From NCBI GenBank assembly GCA_018267095.1, contig JAFDZC010000018.1, forward strand, positions 496,001 to 560,000: 64,000 nucleotides of DNA, given 5' to 3'. The notes beneath the pieces were generated by a model. That model was not told the DNA's origin. It saw nothing but the letters and a program-made list of their open reading frames with translations, and ran no database searches. Source of the stretch: Bacteroidota bacterium. Lineage in GTDB: Bacteria > Bacteroidota > Bacteroidia > Flavobacteriales > Flavobacteriaceae. This document shows, one piece after another, positions 26,762-34,469 of the stretch. A program made the position numbers and the translations under genes. Positions within the stretch are counted from its first letter, which is position 1. Every line of letters starts with the position of its first letter.

Positions 26762-27955
26762 ATGAAAAAATTAACCGTATTATTTATCATGGCCCTGGGT
26801 ATTTTTGCCTCGTGTGTGCCTTATCCTGAAGAGAATCCAGATCCGGTAGCTCCGGTAGGTGATTTAGAAGTTGATTTTGACGGAAGTCATTTTACATCGG
26901 TCACTACTTCTGTTGTGCTCAATGATAACTCGCTCACCATCAAAGGCGTCAATGAAGCTGGTGCCTATTTCAAAATTATTGTTCCTGAAGCTCCGCTTCT
27001 TGGAACCTACACTTTAGATGTGGTGCCTGGCTTGGTTTTAGAGTATAATCAAAATAATGGTTCTGATTCATATATTGCGGCTAAAGATGACACCGGACCA
27101 TTTGCAAGTTTTGCGGATTATGTGAATACGGCACAATTGGTTATCACACAAATAGACAGAGTTCATAAAAGAATTTCCGGTACATTCAAGTTTACAGGCG
27201 TTCGTTTTGCGGATGCGCTTCATACAGCCGTAAATACCAAAGTATTTACCAACGGAACATTTACGAATTTGCCCTACACTGCCACCGAAGTGGTCGATCC
27301 GAATGAGACAATTTTGGTGAAGAAAATTGTCAATAATTACCCAGGGTCGGGGATAGCTGATCAAACGGCTGAATATACCTACAGCGGCAATAAAATGGTA
27401 AAAGAAGTTTATACTGATTCACAGGGTCTTCAGTCGACAACTACTTATACATACAGCAATGATAACATCACCTTAATTGAAGAGCGTGAAGGAAATGATT
27501 TGGTTTTTAGCGAATCATTTGTATACAACTCTAACAATAAATTGGTAACCTATATCGCGGTAGATACTTTTGATGAGACCAGCGTAAAGGAAACTTATGT
27601 ACACAATCCTGATGGAAGCATCAGCGTGACAAGATTTACAGGTGATTTGACTTCACAAACGCAAGAAGACGGAACGTCGACTATTTATTTTGTAGGTGGA
27701 GAAGTAGACCACATTACGTTCTCATCCGGAAATACTATTACCTACACCTATGACAGCAAAAATAATCCGTTCAAAAATGTTCTCGGATTTGATAAGATTG
27801 CTTTTGTAAATGGTGAGGCAAAAGGTATTTCTAAAAATATTACGCAAAGTTCTGGTGCAACACCTGATCTTACTATTACCTACACCTACAACAACAATAA
27901 TTATCCAGCAACATCAACATTGCCTGAAGTAGTTTCTACCTATTCGTACGAATAA
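26762..27955 (+). CDS. Lipoprotein with YD-like strand repeats
   Basis: 397 aa from the ATG at 26762, after which a lipoprotein signal (LTVLFIMALGIFASC) is immediate; an in-frame GTG at 26735 gives no sensible signal. After an N-terminal beta domain of about 150 residues, the C-terminal half has strand repeats (AEYTYSGNKMVKEVY, TTYTYSNDNITLIEE, ESFVYNSNNKLVTYI, ITYTYDSKNNPFKNVLG) like those of RHS/YD proteins. It shares the YDxxNNPFKN(V/I)LG segment with the next gene, so the two are paralogues. Likely outer-membrane anchored; function unknown. Confidence 0.75.
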   Translation: MKKLTVLFIMALGIFASCVPYPEENPDPVAPVGDLEVDFDGSHFTSVTTSVVLNDNSLTIKGVNEAGAYFKIIVPEAPLLGTYTLDVVPGLVLEYNQNNGSDSYIAAKDDTGPFASFADYVNTAQLVITQIDRVHKRISGTFKFTGVRFADALHTAVNTKVFTNGTFTNLPYTATEVVDPNETILVKKIVNNYPGSGIADQTAEYTYSGNKMVKEVYTDSQGLQSTTTYTYSNDNITLIEEREGNDLVFSESFVYNSNNKLVTYIAVDTFDETSVKETYVHNPDGSISVTRFTGDLTSQTQEDGTSTIYFVGGEVDHITFSSGNTITYTYDSKNNPFKNVLGFDKIAFVNGEAKGISKNITQSSGATPDLTITYTYNNNNYPATSTLPEVVSTYSYE

Positions 27956-27982
27956 AACTTCGGTTCAATTGACCATAAAAAC

Positions 27983-28015
27983 AAACCCAAACATTTAAAT
28001 TTGTTTGGGTTTTTA
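27983..28015 (+). terminator. Strong terminator
   Basis: A perfect 11-bp stem, AAACCCAAACA with TGTTTGGGTTT (27983-27993, 28002-28012), followed by T's, between the two paralogous lipoprotein genes. Confidence 0.85.
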
Positions 28016-28035
28016 CATTCGAAGTGAAAGGAAAT

Positions 28036-28043
28036 TATTCTTG
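28036..28043 (+). promoter_or_regulatory. Weak -7 box candidate
   Basis: TATTCTTG matches TAnnTTTG at 7 of 8 positions, 32 nt before the next ATG and just after a terminator. Confidence 0.3.
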
Positions 28044-28075
28044 CTTCATCCAAAGACGCTAAATCATTTTTAAAA

Positions 28076-28822
28076 ATGAAAAAAATATTTACCCTAATAG
28101 TTCTTGCTGTTTTAGCAATTTCGTGTTCGTCTGATTCGAGTTCTAGTCAGTCATATTCGGGCGTTTTAGTCAAAAAAACAATTCAGTATTTTACCAATGG
28201 TTCACCTTCTGTTACAACTTTTTATCAATATAATGGGGCAAAATTAGTTTCAACTACTTCTGACGATATGGTCCATAAATATTACTATACCGGCAATTTA
28301 ATCACCCAAGAGGAAATCTATTTTAATGATGATTTGGCTTATGTATTGAACTTTAGTTATGACAATCAAAATCGATTGGTTCAATCCCGCAGAGAAGCCA
28401 TCGGTCCGGGACAAATTTTTAGAAACGTTTATCACTACAATGCTGATAATACGATTTCTGTAGATGAATATTTTATCTTTGAAACCGGCAGCGATGAAGA
28501 ATTGTCTCATGCAAAATTTTATATGAATTCTGCTGGCGAGATTGATAAGATTGAAGAATATAACGGTTCTAGTGTACAAACCACGACCTTTAGTTACGAC
28601 CAACAGAATAATCCGTTCAAAAATATATTGGGTATGCGCCAATTGTTGGTTCCTGAAAGTGGCTTTGATTCGAATGTAACCAGTATTGTTTACACAGGCT
28701 ATCCACCAGAGACGCTAAACAGAAGTTTTCAATTTACCTACAATACAGATCAATATCCGGTAAGCATGTCGCGAACCATCGGAACCAATCAAGATGCAAC
28801 CATGCAATATTTTTACGAATAA
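28076..28822 (+). CDS. Paralogous YD-like lipoprotein
   Basis: 248 aa with a lipoprotein signal (TLIVLAVLAISC) and a Ser-rich tether. Strand repeats (YYYTGNLITQEEIYF, FSYDNQNRLVQSRRE, YHYNADNTISVDEYF, FSYDQQNNPFKNILG) match the C-terminal half of the preceding lipoprotein. It lacks that protein's N-terminal domain. Probably at the outer membrane; function unknown. The GSCFA gene begins 3 nt later. Confidence 0.75.
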   Translation: MKKIFTLIVLAVLAISCSSDSSSSQSYSGVLVKKTIQYFTNGSPSVTTFYQYNGAKLVSTTSDDMVHKYYYTGNLITQEEIYFNDDLAYVLNFSYDNQNRLVQSRREAIGPGQIFRNVYHYNADNTISVDEYFIFETGSDEELSHAKFYMNSAGEIDKIEEYNGSSVQTTTFSYDQQNNPFKNILGMRQLLVPESGFDSNVTSIVYTGYPPETLNRSFQFTYNTDQYPVSMSRTIGTNQDATMQYFYE

Positions 28823-28825
28823 TTC

Positions 28826-29776
28826 ATGCAACTCACCACTCAGATTGCTATTTTAAAGAGCAATCATCAGATTGATTATCAGGCAAATATTCTTTGTTTG
28901 GGCTCTTGTTTTGCGCAAAACATGGGTGAGAAGTTTGATTATTATAAGTTTCAAAATAGCTGCAATCCGTTTGGTATTATTTTCAATCCGGTTTCGTTGG
29001 AAAGCATCATCAAGCGCGCGGTGAATTATCAGAAGTTTACCGCCGATGATTTGTTCTTTTACAACGAGCGCTGGCAGTGTTTTGAACTCCATTCTGAAAT
29101 GTGCGGCACAGAGCCCGAAGATTTACTCTTGCAGCTCAATTCGGTTTTAGAGCAATTCCACCAAGATTTACAAAAGGCTACGCATTTCATCATAACCCTT
29201 GGAACTGCTTGGGTATACAGACATTTGGCATCGCAGCAAATTGTGGCCAATTGTCACAAAGTTCCGCAATCGGAATTTCAAAAAGAATTACTTTCTATAG
29301 CTCAAATTCAACAATCTTTAGCCAAGATAACTTCCAAAGTGCGCAGTCTGAATCCGAATATACATTTTATTTTTACCATCTCGCCGGTGCGACATCTCAA
29401 AGATGGTTTTGTACAGAACCAACAAAGCAAAGCCCATTTGATCTCTGCATTGCATGATTTTTTACAAACCGATGCTGCCACTTCGTCTTATTTTCCAGCC
29501 TATGAAATTATGACGGACGAATTGCGCGACTATCGATTTTATGCCGATGATTTGCTGCATCTGAATGCTTTGGCCATTGAATATATTTGGCAAAAATTCA
29601 CATCCGGCCAGATTTCAGTTACTTCCTTACCCGTGATGTCTGAAGTTGACAGCATCCGAAAAGCATTGGCACATAAGCCGTTTCAGCCTAAATCTGAAAG
29701 CCATCAAAAGTTTCTAAGCCAATTACAACTTCGAATTGAAAAGTTGCAAAGTCAGCTAGGGCAAATTTCTTTTTAA
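28826..29776 (+). CDS. GSCFA domain protein
   Basis: 316 aa. Named after its motif, seen here as LGSCFAQNMGEKF; further family blocks are NPFGIIFNP, FIITLGTAWVYRH, FTISPVRHLKDGF and YFPAYEIMTDELRDYRFYADDLLHLN. The fold is of the SGNH/GDSL hydrolase kind, with a Ser early and a DLLHLN block late. No signal peptide, so cytoplasmic. The substrate is unknown. Co-transcribed with the lipoprotein gene. Confidence 0.93.
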   Translation: MQLTTQIAILKSNHQIDYQANILCLGSCFAQNMGEKFDYYKFQNSCNPFGIIFNPVSLESIIKRAVNYQKFTADDLFFYNERWQCFELHSEMCGTEPEDLLLQLNSVLEQFHQDLQKATHFIITLGTAWVYRHLASQQIVANCHKVPQSEFQKELLSIAQIQQSLAKITSKVRSLNPNIHFIFTISPVRHLKDGFVQNQQSKAHLISALHDFLQTDAATSSYFPAYEIMTDELRDYRFYADDLLHLNALAIEYIWQKFTSGQISVTSLPVMSEVDSIRKALAHKPFQPKSESHQKFLSQLQLRIEKLQSQLGQISF

Positions 29777-29807
29777 TCTTCACTTTTAAGAGCATCGTAC
29801 GCTAAAT

Positions 29808-29816
29808 ACGTATTTC
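29808..29816. promoter_or_regulatory. Candidate regulator site ACGTATTTC
   Basis: The stretch TACGTATTTCTTCGTATT contains ACGTATTTC followed by CG and is found again, as ACGTATTTCCG, at 39250 in front of the SUMF gene. In both places it lies upstream of the -7 element; the distances are 45 and 35 bp, differing by one helical turn. Confidence 0.35.
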
Positions 29817-29845
29817 TTCGTATTGTCTTGCGCTTGGGTTTAGCT

Positions 29846-29853
29846 CAGTTTTG
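29846..29853 (+). promoter_or_regulatory. Candidate -7 box of the lipoprotein-PQQ run
   Basis: CAGTTTTG, 7 of 8 matches to TAnnTTTG, 28 nt before the ATG at 29882. Confidence 0.3.
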
Positions 29854-29881
29854 TATCGTAAACAATTAAACCGATAACAAA

Positions 29882-30385
29882 ATGAAAACCCTGATCCATT
29901 TAGCAAAAAGCATACTGATTGTGGCTTCGTTATTTCTGGCTTCGTGCAGTAAAGATTCAAGCTCCTCGAGCAGCAGCCCAACGCCTTCGGGCGGTAATTA
30001 TTTTAAGCTCGACGGAACACTCGTCACACCCGATGTAGTTAATGTAACCGTTTATGACAACATGGTAGCCGGCGGCAAATACATCGATGTGTATGCCTTT
30101 AAAGACAGCAAACAAGTGCTCGAATTGCACATGCCTGCGGCGGTCGGAAATTACCCTGCACAACACGACGGTTTTACGATGACCAACTCTTGGTTAACCT
30201 ATCAAAACCCAGCTGAATCCAATTTTGAATTGGCTGATTTTCACTCGAATTCAGGCTCTATGAATGTGACTTCATTTAACGAAGCCGATGAAAAACTCGT
30301 GGCAACCTTTTCGTTTGTGGGTGGTAATACTGCTTCAGCAACTCATAACATTACTGAAGGTCATTTGAATATTTCAGGATTTTAA
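29882..30385 (+). CDS. Small lipoprotein of unknown function
   Basis: 167 aa with a lipoprotein signal (ILIVASLFLASC), a Ser-rich linker, then a beta-rich domain (GGNYFKLDGTLVTPDVVNVTVYDN...SGSMNVTSFNEADEKLVATFSFVGG...ITEGHLNISGF). This pattern, a small calycin-like sandwich, is common in flavobacterial lipoproteins of unknown role. It leads into a TonB-like small protein 16 nt later. Confidence 0.75.
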   Translation: MKTLIHLAKSILIVASLFLASCSKDSSSSSSSPTPSGGNYFKLDGTLVTPDVVNVTVYDNMVAGGKYIDVYAFKDSKQVLELHMPAAVGNYPAQHDGFTMTNSWLTYQNPAESNFELADFHSNSGSMNVTSFNEADEKLVATFSFVGGNTASATHNITEGHLNISGF

Positions 30386-30401
30386 CGAAACAACCTAATC
30401 G

Positions 30402-30773
30402 ATGAAAGTTCAACCTGTTTATTTATTGGCATTTTTCTTTTTCTTCTTAAGTCAGAGTGCTTTGGCTCAGCGACCTGTTTTGACCGATGAAGAGCAAGTC
30501 ACCGAAATGGTCACCAAAGAAGTTGATGAGATGTATCACTCAGAGGAATTTCTGAAAAAGAAAAACAAAAAATTCGCCGAGGTCAAAGGTACCATGGTCG
30601 TGGATATTGGCGTAGTGCAAAGCGGAAAAGTTTCCTCATTTTTTAAAGTTGACAGCGAAATCAAAGACATCGATTTTATCAACTTCATGTCTGATTATAT
30701 CCTTACACACAAATTTAAATTCAAACTTCAAAAACAACAGCGCTATAAGGTTCGCTATAGTATAACCTTTTAA
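30402..30773 (+). CDS. Exported protein with TonB-C-like domain
   Basis: 123 aa: a signal peptide (YLLAFFFFFLSQSALAQ) then a compact domain with the strand pattern of TonB C-terminal domains (GTMVVDIGVVQSGKVSSFFKVDSEIKDIDFINFMSDYILTHKFK, RYKVRYSITF). No membrane-spanning anchor or proline-rich spacer, so it is not a classic TonB. Function unknown; the gene lies 23 nt before the PQQ propeller gene. Confidence 0.6.
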   Translation: MKVQPVYLLAFFFFFLSQSALAQRPVLTDEEQVTEMVTKEVDEMYHSEEFLKKKNKKFAEVKGTMVVDIGVVQSGKVSSFFKVDSEIKDIDFINFMSDYILTHKFKFKLQKQQRYKVRYSITF

Positions 30774-30796
30774 GTTCAACCTAAATAATTACACAA

Positions 30797-32635
30797 ATGA
30801 AAAAAGTAACTCTTGCCGTATTGGCCCTCGGGATGATGGGCACATACTCAGTTCACGCTCAATTAGGTGGTCTTTTGGGCAAAAAATCAGCCGGAAAAAA
30901 GTCGGGTAGTTTTGCTACCGTTTGGGAATCAGAATTTGACAACAAAGCCACTCGTTTGGCGCTCAGTGACGGTGATGGTAATTACATCATTGGCACCGAC
31001 GATAACTCGGCGACCGTTTTGGATGCCAACGGTAAAACGATTTGGAGCGGAGATTATAAAAAACTCACCACCAACAAAACCAATAATTCAGAATATCAAT
31101 ATACTATTTGGAAAGAAGGCAAAAAAGGCGGCTATTTGTTCTTGTTTGACGCGCGCAAACTCGGCACCGACCGTGTAGCTGTTTTGGATATTGCTACAGG
31201 TAAAGAATTGTGGAATTCTGAGTTGTATCAAGACTTGATTCCCAAAGACAATAAAGGAATGGAAGGCACCGACGATGGAGAACTCGATACCGTGAAATAT
31301 ATTTATGAGCTCGACTCGTTTTTGATTTCACAACGCAACTCGATTATATTGGTTAAAGCTGCCACCGGTGAAAAGGTATGGGAAACCAACCGTTTCAAAG
31401 GCGGCGTCGGTAAATATGTATACGATGCCAAGCGCAACGAAATTATTATGGTCAACTACAAACCAACGGCTTTGGGCGCTTTGTTTGCAGGCTTTAAAAA
31501 CCAATTGGTACGCATCAATGCCGCTAATGGCGATGTCCTTTGGGATGCTACTTTTGTCGGAACCATCGAAAAAGAATTGGTCACGCGTCGAGCGATTATT
31601 GACCTTTGGATCAAAGGCGACAAAATCTTTATGTATCTCGACGGTATGAATGTATACGACTATAATACCGGTCAAAAAATATGGTCAGTAAACTACGAAA
31701 CCGATATGCAAGGAGCCAATGGTGGTTTGTTTAGCGGAAACAAAAGATCAAAAATCTACCGCACACTAGCTGATCCGTTGTTTACCGATGATGCCGTTTA
31801 CTTGGTGATTTTAGGAACCCGCGACCGAACCAAATACATCGAAAAACACGATTTAAATTCAGGAAAATTACTCTGGGCATCCGAGAAAATCACCGGCGCG
31901 TTTTGTATGCCCAATATTTACAAAGCCAATGACAAAATTTTGGTTCAAGTGGGCGGAAAAGTTCAAGTTCAAGAATTGCGTTTAGAAGAAGTTTCTGGAG
32001 GTTTTGGCGGAGGAATGGCATTGGGCGGATTCGGTGGCGGAACGATTAAAAGATGGGTGCCTTATATCTACTGGGATTACAAAAACCAAAAGAATTCAGT
32101 GTTGTGTTTGGATGATAAAACCGGACAAACTGCTTGGCGTTCAGAGCGCTTTGACAAACGCATCACCGATTTTATCTTAGACAACAACAAAACAGTATTT
32201 GTGGGCGACGGAGATGAGTTCTACGGATATGACATTGCCTCAGGAAAACAACTTTTTGACGTAAAACACAATGATGCTCATGTAGGCCGCGCAGCAGATG
32301 TAATCGATTTTGATGACAAAGTAGTGGTGCTTTCAGAAAAAGGATTGGCGGCGTATTTCAAAAAAGACGGTTCGCGTGCTTATGCCACCGAGAAAATCAA
32401 AGGGGTAGATTATTTCTATCACATTGGCGATAACTACTTTTTAAGAGATCAGCGCAACAGCAAAAACATCATTTACGGAATTGATATGACCAATGGCGAA
32501 ACCAAAGGTTCTGTTCAATCTAAAGGAAAAGGCGGAAGCCCTGAATATGGCGACGGGATTGACATCTCATCTGACGGCGAATACATTTTTGCTTTCAAAG
32601 GGCGTAAAGTTGAAAAAATTAAAGTAAACAATTAG
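30797..32635 (+). CDS. PQQ-type beta-propeller protein
   Basis: 612 aa with a signal peptide (VTLAVLALGMMGTYSVHAQ). Repeats with the PQQ/BamB pattern follow: AVLDIATGKELWNSEL, ILVKAATGEKVWETNR, VRINAANGDVLWDATF, DYNTGQKIWSVNY, DLNSGKLLWASEK, CLDDKTGQTAWRSER, YDIASGKQLFDV. No PQQ-enzyme catalytic residues are recognised, so a binding or scaffold role is more likely than dehydrogenase activity. Periplasmic or outer-membrane associated. A terminator follows directly. Confidence 0.85.
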   Translation: MKKVTLAVLALGMMGTYSVHAQLGGLLGKKSAGKKSGSFATVWESEFDNKATRLALSDGDGNYIIGTDDNSATVLDANGKTIWSGDYKKLTTNKTNNSEYQYTIWKEGKKGGYLFLFDARKLGTDRVAVLDIATGKELWNSELYQDLIPKDNKGMEGTDDGELDTVKYIYELDSFLISQRNSIILVKAATGEKVWETNRFKGGVGKYVYDAKRNEIIMVNYKPTALGALFAGFKNQLVRINAANGDVLWDATFVGTIEKELVTRRAIIDLWIKGDKIFMYLDGMNVYDYNTGQKIWSVNYETDMQGANGGLFSGNKRSKIYRTLADPLFTDDAVYLVILGTRDRTKYIEKHDLNSGKLLWASEKITGAFCMPNIYKANDKILVQVGGKVQVQELRLEEVSGGFGGGMALGGFGGGTIKRWVPYIYWDYKNQKNSVLCLDDKTGQTAWRSERFDKRITDFILDNNKTVFVGDGDEFYGYDIASGKQLFDVKHNDAHVGRAADVIDFDDKVVVLSEKGLAAYFKKDGSRAYATEKIKGVDYFYHIGDNYFLRDQRNSKNIIYGIDMTNGETKGSVQSKGKGGSPEYGDGIDISSDGEYIFAFKGRKVEKIKVNN

Positions 32636-32661
32636 ATAGGTTGAACGCTATAATTGTTTCG

Positions 32662-32693
32662 GGCTGCTGAGAGAAATTTTGGCAGCCTTTTTT
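32662..32693 (+). terminator. Terminator after the PQQ gene
   Basis: Stem GGCTGC / GCAGCC (32662-32667, 32682-32687) followed by six T's. Confidence 0.75.
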
Positions 32694-32704
32694 ACCTTTT
32701 TACC

Positions 32705-34117
32705 ATGAAAACAAAAGTATCTTTCTTATTGATAATGTTTGTGATGGTTGCCCAGGCACAACAAGTTCAATGGGCACACAAACTCATCAAGTATTCATCA
32801 GATTTGGGCGGAAAACAATTCGGGATTAAAAGAATTCTAGGTCGGCCCGATGTCTTTCCGCAAGGTGGCGTTTCGCCCAACGCATGGACACCCAAAAACG
32901 CTTTAGATGGCCGCGAAATAGTTGAAGTAAGTTTTGAAAAACCGCAAAATGTCAAACAAGTGGCTGTTTTTGAAAATGTCAACGCTGGCTGCGTGGTGCG
33001 CATTTCGGTAGCCGACGCTTCGGGCAATTATCAAACGGTTTGGAGCCGAAAGAAAGACTGGAAAACGCCGACTTACAAAGCAACCATACCAGCCGACCGA
33101 AGTTATTATTTCAGACGCAAACGCCGCAAAATTCAAGAGGCTCCCGAGCTTTTAAACCCCGGCATTGAAAACGCGATTTTAGATCAGGTTTATCCCAACA
33201 TAGCATCGGTCAAGGTTGAATTTGACTTCTCCTTGTTGCCCGGTCAAAAACAAATTGATGCTATTGGTATATCAGATAGTGATGTTCCCCTAAAAGCTCA
33301 AGTCAACAGTAAAGCTGTTTTTGAACAATTGCCCCCAGCAGCCGCTGTTTTGCTCGACGGAAAAGAAGTGAGCAGTATTTGTTTGAGTCCCGACGGAAAA
33401 AAAATGTTCTTTAGCCGATTTGAAAGCGAACAAGATCAAATGTACAGCGCTGCCAAAAGCGGACAAACCTGGAGCAATCCTGTGTCTGAACCTGCTTTGA
33501 GCAGTAATGATAAATACAATTTTGTTGAATCCATCGGGGTTGATTGGTTGCTCAAAGGCGGTAATCGATACAACAAAAGTTTGGGCGAAACGGGTTTTCA
33601 ATTATATCATTTCCCGGCCAATGAACCCGGCGAACTCATCAAAGTAACGGCATATAACAATTACGGAGAAACCGCTGATGCTGCGCTTACAACTGATTTA
33701 AAAACGTTGGTGATGGCTGTTGAATCTGATTTTACACAGGGTGGAAGCGACTTTTATTTTGCGTCACGCAAAGAGGACGGAACCTACGGATTGTTGCAGA
33801 GTATGGGGAAAATTGTCAATTCGGCAGATGAAGAAATTACGCCGCAACTTTTGCCCGACAACCAAACTTTGTTGTTTAGTTCATGTGGTTTTAGCGGTTA
33901 TGGCAATTATGATCTTTATGTGACTTATCGTTTGGATGACACCTGGAAGAATTGGTCTGAACCGGTGAATCTTGGTTCTAAAATCAATACAGATTCATTT
34001 GAAGGTTCTCCATTTTATGACGTGGTTCACGAGCAATTGTATTTTGTTCGATCAGTGGACGGAACGATGAAACTTTTTTCGGTTGATATACCCAAGCAAG
34101 AATTGATGAAAAAGTAA
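32705..34117 (+). CDS. Exported PD40-repeat propeller protein
   Basis: 470 aa from the ATG at 32705, where the signal peptide begins (SFLLIMFVMVAQAQ); longer in-frame readings run into the terminator. The N-terminal part is a jelly-roll-like domain (LDGREIVEVSFEKPQNVKQVAVFEN). From about residue 225, WD40-like PD40 blades appear (SSICLSPDGKKMFFSRFE, ALTTDLKTLVMAVESDF, ITPQLLPDNQTLLFSSCG). This is the front half of many Bacteroidota OmpA-family proteins, but there is no OmpA domain here. Periplasmic or surface; function unknown. Confidence 0.75.
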   Translation: MKTKVSFLLIMFVMVAQAQQVQWAHKLIKYSSDLGGKQFGIKRILGRPDVFPQGGVSPNAWTPKNALDGREIVEVSFEKPQNVKQVAVFENVNAGCVVRISVADASGNYQTVWSRKKDWKTPTYKATIPADRSYYFRRKRRKIQEAPELLNPGIENAILDQVYPNIASVKVEFDFSLLPGQKQIDAIGISDSDVPLKAQVNSKAVFEQLPPAAAVLLDGKEVSSICLSPDGKKMFFSRFESEQDQMYSAAKSGQTWSNPVSEPALSSNDKYNFVESIGVDWLLKGGNRYNKSLGETGFQLYHFPANEPGELIKVTAYNNYGETADAALTTDLKTLVMAVESDFTQGGSDFYFASRKEDGTYGLLQSMGKIVNSADEEITPQLLPDNQTLLFSSCGFSGYGNYDLYVTYRLDDTWKNWSEPVNLGSKINTDSFEGSPFYDVVHEQLYFVRSVDGTMKLFSVDIPKQELMKK

Positions 34118-34133
34118 ATTTAAAAGTTTATTT

Positions 34134-34412
34134 ATGTTGATTTTGTTCTGTTTTATGGTCGTGGTTTTTCTGCTTATTGTACTGGCTTTTGAATATAATT
34201 TCAGACGCGAACAACATCGTTTTAAGCAAAGAACACAAGCCATGCGTCAGACCATTGCCGATTATAATCTTCAACACCAAAGGCAGAAAGTCAAACTTGA
34301 ATTATGCGATAATTTTAATGAAGAATTCACTAAAAGACGCGTTACTTTGGGTGAATCGCTTTTTGCCCTGAATTATCAAATGCTCGAACTCATCAGTAAG
34401 GCCAAAAACTGA
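34134..34412 (+). CDS. Small membrane protein with coiled coil
   Basis: 92 aa: one membrane helix at the start (LILFCFMVVVFLLIVLAF) followed by a basic coiled-coil segment (RREQHRFKQRTQAMRQTIADYN) and a further helix. The gene starts 16 nt after the PD40 gene and ends 57 nt before the first histidine kinase. No family recognised. Confidence 0.55.
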   Translation: MLILFCFMVVVFLLIVLAFEYNFRREQHRFKQRTQAMRQTIADYNLQHQRQKVKLELCDNFNEEFTKRRVTLGESLFALNYQMLELISKAKN

Positions 34413-34446
34413 AGCCTATTTGACCTGACTTTTATCGGGATTTTAC

Positions 34447-34454
34447 TATTTTAG
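34447..34454 (+). promoter_or_regulatory. Weak -7 box candidate of the kinase operon
   Basis: TATTTTAG matches TAnnTTTG at 7 of 8 positions and ends 15 nt before the first kinase ATG, predicting a short leader. Confidence 0.3.
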
Positions 34455-34469
34455 TAGGAAATCAATTAT

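Noticed and set aside
30797-32635. PQQ-dependent dehydrogenase
   Set aside because: Only propeller repeats are visible; no signature of the cofactor site or cytochrome domain is present.
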